From Climacteris rufus (lineage: Eukaryota > Chordata > Aves > Passeriformes > Climacteridae), in the NCBI GenBank assembly GCA_013398175.1, contig VZRZ01002348.1, forward strand, positions 103,490-167,489: 64,000 bases of DNA, in the 5' to 3' direction. Below the pieces are notes generated by a model. The model was not told the DNA's origin. It ran no database searches and saw only the letters and a list, made by a program, of their open reading frames with translations. The position numbers and the translations under genes are program-made. How positions within the stretch are numbered: position 1 is the first letter of the stretch; the number at the start of each line of letters is the position of its first letter. Shown here one piece after another: positions 11,677 through 23,046 of this stretch.

Positions 11677-13249
11677 TTCTCTCTGAGCTGGATGTCACTA
11701 ACCCAGGACTACAAGCTTTGCACCACAGAGCACAGCAAATAAACTGTCCCACAAGCACCATATGGGGCTTTTTTCAGCCCCATGAGACACAGAGACACCT
11801 TGTCCTGCCTGATGACATCATGAGACACTACTGCTATGTCAACCTCAGAAAAAGGCTCTTCACCAACAGGGAAGGGTCTCCAATGAACTGATGGCAGACA
11901 CACCATTCAGCCTCCACATTTCCCTCCTCCATCACCTCACTGCAGAGCTTGTTCCTGTGGTCTCCAGGCAGGACTGGCACAAGTACACAGGCTCTGGCCA
12001 GGAGACCTACCAGAGAAATCACCTTTAGCTGTCTCCTGGATGAACTAGGCATCTCTGATGTTCTTGGACACACAAGTCATGGCCAGACTTGCATGTCCCT
12101 TGGTCCAAACCAAATTAAAAAGGTGGCAGGAACGAGGGAGCTTTACTGTTCATTCCTACCACATTTGCTTTCCAAATGCTCTGATTCCTGATGATCCCCA
12201 TCCAACAACATCCACAGGTGATATGAGAGGGAGGAAGACAACATGGCAAAAAAGCAACACCAGTGTGGTCTCCAAGCAGAGTAGACTGGGATGGAGCTGA
12301 ATCCTTTTGATTCCCTTGGGCAGGACCAAGACTCATTAGGCAGAGAGGAGGAGGCACCAGCAGATCCCAGGAGGGCTCCACACTGATGAAAGACTCGGCT
12401 CCAGCACTGCCATTCTTTTAATTTTGAGCTTGGAGCTGATTCTAAGATCCCATTCATCCTGCTCAACCACCACAAGTAGGGATAAGAGCGATGGACTTAC
12501 TGCTCTAGTTGTGGGGTTTCAAGTCCAACCTGTGCGAGGACTGCTAGGGAAAATATTATAAAGGGAAACTCACTTCCCCCAGCTGCCTGACAGAGCCCAT
12601 CACAGGAAACATCTGCCATCCTCCACAGAGCACAAAAATGAGGAGGAAGTGGTTGGTCCATCCAGGGAAAAGAAAGTCAGAAACTCTAAAGGCACACGGG
12701 TCCTGCCCAAGGCAGGAGACCACTTCTGCAGGCAGGTCTCAGCAGAACAGGTTAAATAAGGAGTTTTATAGACTGCTGAGTATGAAAACGGCAGCAGCCC
12801 ACTTGATGAGGTCAGGGACTGAAGTGGCCTATGGTACTTGTAAGAGAAAACATCTGTTGGTGTTAAAAGGTCAGCAGGAAATGAACACTATTTACTTTGT
12901 CCTTACTGGTTAGACCACCACTCCTCGAAAGAGAACCACACATGGCTCAGCTTAGCACCGTCCCCACAGCAGCCATCACACCTTCAAGTCCCCTTGGTGC
13001 ACCTGGGAGCCCTCCAGGGGACCCTTGGGAAGGGGATGAGGGTGTCCTTTCCCTCAGCAAACCCCAGGGAGCCTCCCTCCCTCCTTGTGGGAGGGAAAAG
13101 TCCTTCACACCGGCGCAGGAACAAGCCGTTAAAATAAATCCGTCAACATAAAAGCGAAAAACAAGAAGTTTCTTCTGAAAAACAGGAAGCGTGAGGTACA
13201 TAGCAGCTTAAAATAGCGCCTGCTTGATTTGTTGACAAAACATGGGTCC
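11677..13249. other. Unique non-coding DNA
   Basis: No gene is recognised; frames of 80-110 codons on both strands around 11950-12475 overlap each other and match nothing known. About 13105-13240 is A-rich with scattered CpGs and leads directly into the CpG-rich patch that follows. Confidence 0.55.
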
Positions 13250-13512
13250 CCAGGGGTCGTGCCTTTCTGCAGTCTTTTATTTTTCCTGCGGACAGCCGGG
13301 CTCACCCCCGTGGCTGCCCGGGGCTCTGCTGCCCTCGCCGGGGCTGGCACTGCTCCCTGTGCCCGGCCGGGAGGCCGATGGCCGCGGGCCTGGCCACGCT
13401 TCCTGTGCGCGGCACGGGGCTCCCACAGGAAACCCCGACGGAAAACAGCCCCGGTGTGAACCGCGGCTCGCTCCAATAGACAGAGGAGCGTTTAAGGCTG
13501 GCAACCCCCTCG
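13250..13512. promoter_or_regulatory. CpG-rich patch (small CpG-island-like block)
   Basis: By eye there are about two dozen CpGs in about 260 bp, against near absence in the flanking kilobases. The right end holds a CCAAT motif (13473-13477) and, 14 bases on, tttaagg. Minus-strand frames of 115 and 83 codons cross it, but their R/P/A-rich content follows from base composition. It could be a promoter, an orphan CpG island or a GC-rich chance patch. Confidence 0.4.
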
Positions 13513-13833
13513 GCAAACTCAGTCTCAAGTTTTAAGTGTGTAGGAAGCTGGTTTCAAGCTTTCCCTCACTGGCTCTTCTGTATGGAAGGGAAATGCTGGC
13601 CAGGCAGAACAAGCCACAAGCACCTCAGGACAAGCTTAAAATTATAAGGGTCTCATCCCAAGACCTAAGCCAACAAAAGTTCCTAACCAAGGAATTACAT
13701 GACGGCATCTTCTGCAGAACAGAGGAGGGAGGAAATTTTGTGCTCCAGCATTCCGTCAAGGTTGTGTGATACTCTCCCATTCCTCAGAAAATCCCCAGTT
13801 TGGGCTCTGCCCCAGTCTGCTGCTTCCCCACAA
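13513..13833. other. Unique non-coding DNA
   Basis: Nothing recognised between the CpG-rich patch and the next CR1 fragment. A 77-codon frame starts at 13536 without recognisable content. Confidence 0.5.
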
Positions 13834-14110
13834 TCACAGAATCATAGAGGAGTTTGGTTTTGAAGGGACCTTCAAGATGATGTATCTCCACATTCCACAC
13901 CTTCCACTGTCCCAGGTTGCTCCAAACCCCATCCAACCTGGCCTTAGACACTTCAGGGATGGGGCAGCCACAGTTTCTCTGGGCACCCTGGGCCAGGGCC
14001 TCACCACCCTCACAGGGAACAATTCCTTCCCAATATGTAATCTAAATCTTCCCTCTTTTAGTTTAATACCATTCCCCTTGCCATATCTCTGCCCTCCTGA
14101 TTCAGTCTGC
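13834..14110 (-). mobile_element. CR1 LINE 3' fragment
   Basis: It opens with tcacagaatcatagagg and runs through ccaggttgctccaaacccca, gatggggcagccacagtttc and caccctcacagggaac to the aatctaaatcttccctcttt block and the cattccccttgccat segment. This is one of the longer copies (about 275 bp). A non-templated A-run lies just beyond it at about 14157-14168. Confidence 0.95.
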
Positions 14111-15388
14111 AGAGGTGGAAAGCAGCACCATCTTTTTGGTCTTAATTAAAAATAATAAAAAAAAAAAACAAACAAAACCCCAACACATTAAAACAAGAAT
14201 AACACTATCAGATGATCTAATGTAGACTAAAACAACTGTACTGAAAAAAGGAGGAGATACTGTTCCTTTCCACATCCCCTAGCCTACAGACCAAGGCTGC
14301 CCGTGAGCCCTGCCTGCCTTCTCCTTACACACCACACCAGACACGAAGGGGCCCCTATCATGAATAGCTAATTATTGGACCACATTAAATTATTTCTCAA
14401 ATTAAGATTTGTGGGTTTTCCCCTCGCCTAACAATACGCCTTTGACAGCAGCCTTGCAAACACACTGGAGCAGGAGCAGCAGTGTAGCTCCATGTGCAAT
14501 TAGGCCAGCATGTGGATCTTATTGCTCCTAAGGACTCTTATTTGATTTCCCGCACCACCAACTGGTGAGAAGTTTTTAAGTCTATATAGAGAAGAATTAG
14601 ATCACTCTTTGGGGTGGTCGCATCTGGGGTTGGAAAACCAGATGGAGCGCGTTTTTCCGAGCCCTTTGTAATTGAACCAGCACACCAAGTTGCTAGGGAG
14701 CAGGCAAACACAATCACTGCTCTGGGGCAGCCCACAGCAGCGCCGGTGCCGTGGCTGCCAACACTCGTAGGCACCGTATGAAGTGCCAGCAGGGAACATG
14801 GGCACATGGGCTGGGGTTTATAAAATGTTGTCATGAACACGGGCCTACTGCAGCATGGAGGAGCTCTGTGACTCCTGAACCTAAACATCTGCACCCACAG
14901 TCACGGTGCCAGCGAAGGAACCCAGGAGATGGTTTTCTTCAGTTCCCTAGAAATGTGAAGCTCTCCAGAGTAGGCTGTGAAACTGGAGAGTGAAGAGGAG
15001 AGAGAGGGAGGGAGCAATAAGGAAGCTTCAGCATTGTAAAGCAGAGAGCACTAACCAAATATCATGGTTGCCACTGCATCTTGGTGGCTGACAGACCCTG
15101 TGATGGCATAAGCCATCACCACCAGAGCTTCAGGAATGTCTCAGTCAGGGAAGGGTCCATCCTGGCTTTACACCAAGCATCAAACATTCTCATGGATCAC
15201 TCCCTGAGTGGGGACTCAGCTGTGAACACTGCCCTTCCTGAGGACCAGGAAGGTGCATCTGACAGAGCACAGGATGGACTCTTTCCTAACCAAAACATGT
15301 TTTGTTTTGAAGCGAGAAAAGGATGAAGTGGTTTTAATCAAACCTTGACCAGCAGTATTGCATGTGCACACAGAGAGCTACAGCCTAA
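14111..15388. other. Unique non-coding DNA with an AT-rich possible element
   Basis: About 14345-14560 is repeat-free and carries taatta (14369-14374) overlapping an inverted CCAAT, plus caattag and tttgacag-type motifs, so it might be a conserved element. The rest is featureless; a 118-codon minus frame (14538-14894) has no recognisable domain. Confidence 0.45.
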
Positions 15389-15800
15389 TCACAGAATGGT
15401 TTGGGTTGAAAGGGACCTTAAAGCTCATCTCATTCCAGCCCCCTACCATGGGCAGGGACACCTACTATCACAGATTGCTCAAAGCCTCATCCAGCCTGGC
15501 CATGGACACTTCCAGGGACAGGGCAGCCACAGCTTCTCTGGGCTTTACCACTTCTGTGCTTCAAGTGCCTCACCACTCTCACAGGGAAGAATTTCTTACT
15601 AATATCTCATCCTGCCCTCTGACAGTTTGACACCATTCCCCCTTGTCCTGCTACTTCAGGCCCTTGTCCAAAGTGCCTCTCCAGCTCTCTTGGAACACCT
15701 TTAGAGACTGGAAGGGACTCCAAGGTCTGCTCAGACCCTTCTTCTCTCCAGGCTGAACAACCCCAGCTCTCTCAGCCTGTCTCCAGAACACAAGTGTTCC
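15389..15800 (-). mobile_element. CR1 LINE 3' fragment, longest copy in the window
   Basis: The fragment runs from tcacagaatggtttgggttg through the ggcagccacagcttctctgg and cacagggaagaatttcttac blocks into interior sequence. That includes cttctctccaggctgaacaa, ccccagctctctcagcctgt and a final ccagaacacaagtgttcc. At about 410 bp it reaches farthest into the element of any copy here. An insertion of about 20 bases (gctttaccacttctgtgctt region, near 15540) sits where other copies read 'ggcaccctgtgccaggg'. Confidence 0.95.
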
Positions 15801-18800
15801 AAATGGCACAGTCTTTGCCAAGGACTTGCTGCTTTAGAGATGAAAAATCCATCTATTTTCCCTGGTGCTTAACCACGAGCTGGATTTTAAAACCTGTGGG
15901 TTTAAAACTTCCTTATCAGCAGCTAACACAGAGCACGGCTCCCCAAGATGCAGGAAGCATAAGGAAACTCTACTCTCCTTTCCCTTCCTGCTATTTATTT
16001 TCCTCCTTGGACCTCAGAACATGCACGGATAAAGTCACAAGTCAAACCATAAAAATGAGGCAAAGAGAAATTTCTCCTTCAAATGCTGAGTTTGCAACTG
16101 GAGGAGCAGGAGCACCCGGCAGCTTCTCACGTGGCATCCCTGAGGCAGGGATGGTGAGGGAGGGCTGTTCTTCCTCCCTCGACCAAACATCCCCAAAGCA
16201 CAGCGATTTGAAAATGAATTAGCAATTCCAGCCTAAGCAGAACACCTTTAAGTACCTGTTTGGGATTTTTTCAGAAGGAAGCAACAAATAGAAAAACAAA
16301 TATATGTTCGGAGTCAGCACCTCAGGACTCAAAAAAATACATAGATGGCTCATTTGCATGAACACGGCCTGCATATAAACATTCACCTTGAAAACAATCC
16401 TGAACCAGGACAGCAGGAGGATGGTGGGGACAGCAGGGAGCTCGTGGCAGAAAGAAGAGGCAACAGGTGGTGGAGGAGCTATCAGGAAAGGGGGCCCTAC
16501 AGAGAAATTCCCCTCGGAAAGCACGTGCAAGCACCTGGACGGGGAAATCCCCCTTGAAAAGCACTTGCAAGCACCTGGCTCTGCTGTTTTATCAGTTTTT
16601 TTGTTTTCCAGACAACCCACGGGTTTAGTGCGTGAAAAAACAGACTTTCCACAAATTATCAGCATTTTGAATTGGGGTTTGAGGAGGACTTGGCTTTTTA
16701 AAGAGTATTACTTCATAGGTGTTTTCATCTCAGAAAAAAGAAGAGAATATTTTGCTTTGGAGACACAAAGCTGACACCTTTGCTATTGCATTTTTCACAT
16801 CCAATTCCACATTGGTTAGACTTTTCCTTCACAATCATTATTAGCCCAGCTGTCTTTCCTTTCTGCATCCACCCCTCTCCTGTCTAAAGATCTGGGGGTG
16901 TAACACAAGCTAAAGCTACACCAGACCAACTTTTCCAACTGCGACTACAATGAACAACTCCATGGCCCTGGAGCATCTGGAGCTACTGGGATTTCTGAAA
17001 AAACATCATAAAGTGTCTGGGTGACTACACAGCCCACTTTGAGCAGCAAATTTGAAATTTCTGGTTGGTAGCGCACCAAGGGAGCGCAAGGTTCAAGTGC
17101 TGGCCATCACATAAAGTGTTTCACAATGCATTCCCACTGCTTTCTAACCCAGCTGCCTTGTTTAAAAACCAATGCAACCCTCAAAGGTATACAAATAATT
17201 AATTTCAACCCAAACTCCAAAGCAGCAGCTCCCAAACTTTCTTTGCTGGCTGCGACCTCATTTTACAGACCAGTAGCTCTGTGCAACCCCAAACAGCAGA
17301 ATAAATATGGAACAAAATGAAATTTCCATCAGGCTCACGACCTTGTTCATAACTTTCCCAAAACTCATTTTGGAGCCATCACTCCACTCTGCAACTGTTT
17401 TAACACAAATGATGTTTGAGGTTCAGACCCAGCCACGGACAAACTGGTGGCACCCACGGAGCCACCAAGAGCTACTTGGTCGTGGAGGAGAGACCAACAC
17501 CTGAAACACAAGGCTCAGGATCTACAGGCACCTCTGATTCTGTGACAAAACCTTTATTTACTCCATGAGTTCAATCATGTCTGTCTGGTTTTTCCAGCAA
17601 TGCCCCCAAATCTCTTCAGCTTGTTTCACAAAACAGCAAAACCCAAAATGTGGATGTTACTTAAGAGCATCATAAATAAATCCCTTTCAAATTACCTCCC
17701 TTGGCATTTTTTATTGCTACAAGACAAATTTTAGCTTTAGGGGAACTCCGGTGCTTTCTGCACATTGCTGAGGATGCAGTCAGTGTCACAGACATAAATT
17801 ATCAAGTCAAATTACTTGTTCCACTATGTAAATCTGGTGGCAGGAGCTGAGATTGGAATTAAGGCATTCCTGGTTCCCAAATCAGATCCTACACAATTAC
17901 AGCTTTGCAGCCAACTGTACAAATGGGATGTTTCCAGGCTGGATATCAGAGACCAGCAAAGGGAAAAGAAACAATGGGAATCACTTCAGAAAAACCTGAT
18001 CTCTTCCTCTCTGACTTCAAGTTCATGATTTTGGCATCATCCCTGATGGTGGTGACTTACACAATAAAAAAGGCAACCAGCAAGTTCATGCAGCAGAGAG
18101 GGGGTAAAGCAACACAGATCCTGGGGATGGATTTTTTGGCCATCTGCTGTCTTTCTGACATATATTTTAAGAGATGAGAAATCCCCAAAATGGTTTATCT
18201 GGAGGGTTGGACTATGAGCTGGAGCAGCATGGCCATAATGCCTGTAAAGTGACATTCCCTTCACACACACACTGCATCCCAGGGCTGCACCTGAATGGTA
18301 AACACGAGGATATTCCCCTACATGTGCAGAAAACCAAGGATAAAAATTTAGTCCTTTGGCTCCCTACTGCTGTTAAAATTAATTGCCACATAAAATTGCT
18401 GATTCCTACCAAATGAAGCTATACAATTTATCAACTCAAGGATAGAGCAAACTCACTCGTGGTTTAAATACGGTATCTGAGTTATTACAGGATTCTGCAC
18501 CAGCGACAGTTTTATGGATAATGTAGGTTTTGTAAATTCATTAGTACGGGACAAACTTTCAAAGCAAACAAAGGCATTAAACAAACACCACAATACTGTA
18601 TTTACACACAAATTAGACTTCCTTTTCCAAAGCCATGCTGGGATACTCGGAGGAGAAACAGGAAAGCAGGTCTGCTGTAACCCTTTGTGAAGGGAAAACA
18701 TGGCCATTCATTAGCACCTGAATCAGTGAGGGCTGAGTTCAGACCTTTATTTCTTGACCTAATACACCAGCAGGTCACTTGCTGGCTTCTGATTCAGCCC

Positions 18801-20453
18801 CTCCAAGCTCTTAAATCACTGAAGAATCATTTCTATACCACAAAAGGAGACTGGACCTGCTCCAGAGCCCTTTGCAGTCCATGGCATCTTTCCACTGATT
18901 TGAGCAGGCTTTAAAACAACTGCATGGTATTACTTAATTAAAGGGACAATGTCCTCTGCAATCTACTGCATTTCAAGCAAAGTTAAAGCCAGTTTCAGAC
19001 CTATGCCTAGGTGAATCCCCCTGCCCTCTTCCTGGTGATTAAATGTCTTCCCTCTCAACTGAGATGGGAAATAGCTGCCAAGCTGACACAGGACATGGCA
19101 GAAAGAGAAAAATTGCATCTCTATGACTTGCTGTCAAACCAAAGGAGACACTGAAAATAAGAGGAAAACCATTATTTGGACTTTTTTACAACAAGAGATG
19201 TTAACAATTTCAGAAGGAAGCACAAATTTTCAGCTGATACTGCTTCTCCTGTGAGAAATCTCATGATGGAAACTGTTTTAACCTATACGTGCTGGAAGGA
19301 ATGACTAACATTGCTATAAAAAAAAAGAGATCATAGAAAAAAAATGCTGTTTTTCTCCACTTTTCCATTCTGTTTACTCTGTGCATTTATCACCAGCATG
19401 TGTAGAAGCAGCCTCACTCTTTCCCCTGTGCAGGCAGTGAGTTAGTCACACTTTCCCCTGTTGTGTAGCTCCTTTAGTCAGCAGCAGGGAAGTGATAAAG
19501 ATGAAAAAAACTAAACAAAAACAGGAAAGCGCAATTGTGAAAAACACAGAAATTAGCAGGAGGTCCTTGTAGGCAAATGCAATATTCAAATCGATTTGGC
19601 TTGCTTTAATTTAGGAGAGTGCAATCTGGAAAGGAGCTCCTGCCTCTCCACGCAGCCTCTGCTCGGAAGGAAGTGCACGAAGGGTACAGGAGAGGGAGGG
19701 CAAGGACAGAGGCAGCAGAGCTACAGGAACCCCTGGTGCAAAGTCCAGGCAAAAACATTTTAGAAACTGAGAGAGAAATTGCTACTAGAGAATAGATGTG
19801 AACCCCAGAGTGAGTCCCAGCTTCCAAGCCCAGCAGGGCACTCACTTATGCTCACCAGGTGTTAAATAACCCGCCTGCAGCAGGAACAGCCCAAGTTTTG
19901 TGGCCAGGGTAATGTAATTATGCACCACTGCTTTGTTCTTGGGGGTCTACTTATTTAAAATGCATTAAAGAAATAAATCACTGTTGGCTGTGCCATCCCC
20001 CTTTCCTTTTTTGCTGGGCTGGGGAAAGAAATCGATTTAAAAAGTGACTCCTGGTTTAAATAAAACCAACAAAAGCAGTAACAATAGGAGGCTCCCAGAC
20101 TTTATTTCCAAACTTTACATACCCCCAGGAGTCAGGGAGAAAGAGGGGACAGGGTTGTTCTGCCTCCACTGCAGTGCAATTCTGGGGAGCAGCACAGGGT
20201 GCAAACCCCATCACTCTGACCCAAGGCTGCCTGCACCATGCTCTCATCTCCCAGTTCAAAACCCGCTACTGGAAAGCATCCTCCTGGCTCCCTGGGGGCA
20301 AGGATTTGGCTTAAATCAGCACTGAATGGCAGCACATTTCCACATAAAACCAAACCCCAATCTGAGGCAGTCCCAGTGCAGAATCCAGCCAGCAGGGGTT
20401 TGGGAATGGTCCAGCTCCCTCCCAGCTGCACCTTCCCAGCACTTCCCCGACCA
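15801..20453. other. Long unique non-coding stretch
   Basis: No gene, CR1 or RNA gene is recognised across about 4.6 kb. Frames reach 148 codons (16219-16665, -) but cross the 40-base tandem duplication at 16504-16579. Sequence from 18400 to 18600 and from 19300 to 19600 is AT-rich. A short (CA)5 lies at about 18260-18270. Confidence 0.55.
16504..16579 (+). repeat. Two-copy tandem duplication, 40-base period
   Basis: The unit at 16504-16539 recurs at 16544-16579 with a handful of substitutions. Both contain gcacgtgcaagcacctgg or gcacttgcaagcacctgg. The frames crossing it on both strands therefore contain internal peptide repeats that mean nothing by themselves. Confidence 0.8.
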
Positions 20454-20562
20454 GCAGCCTGCTCCCGTGGAAGGTTCCCTGCCCATGGCAGGGGGGTTGG
20501 AACTGAATGGTCTTCAACTTCCCTTCCAACCCAAACCAATCTGTGACTCTATGATCCTGTGA
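20454..20562 (+). mobile_element. CR1 LINE 3' fragment (short)
   Basis: It opens with gcagcctgctcccgtggaag, then ccctgcccatggcagggggg and cttccaacccaaaccaatct, and ends with tail units gtgactctatgatcctgtga. About 110 bp. Confidence 0.93.
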
Positions 20563-22840
20563 CATCCTTCTAGGAAAGCCCCAAGTCACCAGCAAGACAA
20601 CCTGGAACAAAACCATTTACAAGCCCGTACACAAAAACACTTCCAGACACTTTTTCCCCTCTCTGGTGTTAGTCATCAACCTGCCCAAGCATACAGACTG
20701 CTGAATTTAGCCTGGCCAGGCACTTCTGTCAAATATTTAAAGAAAAAATGGCCATCAAGAGGCTGTGCAATCTCATGTGAGCATTTCTGTCCCTGAAACA
20801 AATCTTAATTCTCCAAGGATCATCTCACATGCCAATGGGAAGCTCAGTAAGGGATGAGGTATTTAATCTAATCTGCTTTCAAAATAATTTTGTTGGCATT
20901 GATTGTGCTGAATTGTATCTATGGGAAAGAATGTAAAGTAAGAGCAAATACATACATATATGACCCAGACAAGCAAGTGTCTGTTACCATTACTGTTGGC
21001 TGATAATTACAAAGAACAACAATCTAAATATTAATGTAAGGTAAAACTACCTGGTTTCAGCAGTCAGCACACAGCTGTGCTTTTAAAAATTATTCCAACA
21101 TATGCAGTATTATAAAAAATTCTCAAAAATTGCCTGGATTTAAACTCTTTTGCTTGACTCTACCCATTACCCCAGAAAACCAACTCTAAAATCTGAGCTG
21201 TCTGTAAGCCCAGCTGTTTCCTGGCTTTTCTATGCAAATTGTTCTCCCTGGATTTTATTGTGTGCATGTAGATGTCTCTCAAAATGCACTCAAGTTTGAA
21301 TTAGGGGCCCTACTTCCATCAGAGGGTATTCTTGTAAAATAAGCTTCACTCGCACAGTATCTGACACGGAATTATTATCGCATAACTCACGGGTGTCCTG
21401 TATTAAACACAGCTCTGGAAAAGTCCCAGAGGGAAAAGCACATGAAGGGACATGGAAAGTCACTCAGATGTAAACCTGTAAAGCCAGGAATTCCATATTT
21501 CCCTGCCAACCCGCAGAGCTCACACCATGTGCTGGGTGAGGATGTGCCGCCTGCCTTACTGCTGAATTTTCACCTTTCATGATTAACTAAACACCAATTG
21601 CATTATTGTGTAATTAGGTTAAATTAAAACTTAGCTTAAAGCAGGAAACACTTCCTTTTCAATTCCAATCAAAACCATTTACTTAATTCTCAGTTTGATG
21701 TTGGCATCTCCCTCCAGCATGACAAATTTAAAATTATTACTGTATGACAGCAGGAAAACCAGAAAGTAAAAGTTACTGTGGTAGCTGGTCCGAAAGCTCA
21801 CAATTACCAGAAAATGAGGAGATTGCTGCTGCTGCTTTTCAGGCTTATTCCCTCCCCAGTCTCCCACTGACTTTCTGGCTTTCTCGCAAAAAAAGAAACT
21901 CAAATGGTAAAAAGTTGTTCAAGTTATTTTCCCCCGCTGAAGAATTTTTTAACTCCCTGAACCTACTGAGCACACCCTACAGATCAGCATTTTTTATCCA
22001 CCCCTCTTTGTATAGCCAAGGCTGCAGAGTATTTCAAAACACGTATCAGAACTGTATCACCAGCATGGAAATGGTCTAATCCATCTTATTTATCAAATTC
22101 CAGCCTTAGGACAAAGTATTTTTATGGTCAAACCTGAAATACCATTCGATTCATTCAACTGCTGCCCTAACATGTACCACTACAGTGCCAGCCTGGAGAG
22201 TTTTCTTTTGTGGATCTTGAATATTTCATGTGCAGACTTTGCAGTGTGTGACCCAAATTCCGTCCTCGACCACGGAAATGAACTCACAGATATTCACAGA
22301 GTCACAAAAGTGGGGACACCATCCCACAGCAGAATCTGGCCCATGCTGTTTAGGAACTGAGAGTCTGTGGTAATAAAATATTCATAATGCTCCACAATAC
22401 TGCAAGTGACTGGCTGTACTTCCTCCCCTCTCCATCAGAGAACACTGGAGCCCTCTGCAACTTCTGCTCATGACTGCTCAGGTTACACATCTTTATTTTT
22501 CTTACAGATTTTCCTATAGGATTGTGTCTCTGCAAGGAACCATTTGGCAGTTAAGGCAATTTACCCAGAAACTCAAGAGTGCTGTTTGGTTTTTTTCTCC
22601 TTGTTGCCTCCATTACTCTGGAATGACATCCCTGGCAGAGTGTCCAGAATCAATTTCCTAAACACAAACACAAGCCCACAAAATACACTGAACAGAGCAA
22701 AAAGCCACATCATACTTTGTTAGCCAGCACTGTACCAGTATCCAAAAGAATCCATCATGTGGCAGGAGAAGAAAATAATGAAAGCCCTGTGTTAGGATTG
22801 CTTAATCCTGCTCCCAGTACAGACCACTGACACGTGATAG
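20563..22840. other. Unique, AT-rich non-coding DNA
   Basis: About 20870-21650 is strongly AT-rich and free of recognisable repeats, a possible region for conserved non-coding elements. No exon is recognised; frames reach 111 codons (21744-22079). Confidence 0.55.
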
Positions 22841-23046
22841 TGGGAAGAAGTGAAGCTGGTGAGGCCCTGGCACAGGTTGCCCAGAGAAGCTGTGGCTGCC
22901 CCAGCCCTGGAAGTGTCCAAGGCCAGGCTGGATGGGGCTGGGAGCAGCCTGGGATAGTGGCAGGTGCCCCTGCCCATGGTAGGAGGTGGCACTGGATGAG
23001 CTTTGAGGTCCCTTCCAACCCAAACCATTCTGGGATTCCATGATCC
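22841..23046 (+). mobile_element. CR1 LINE 3' fragment
   Basis: Sense CR1 runs from gggaagaagtgaagctggtg through aggccctggcacaggttgcc and tccaaggccaggctggatgg to ccttccaacccaaaccattc and the tail tgggattccatgat. It is well preserved over about 205 bp. Confidence 0.95.

Noticed and set aside
17090..17100. tRNA B-box-like ggttcaagtgc
   Set aside because: No A box at the right distance, no acceptor stem and no cloverleaf can be formed.
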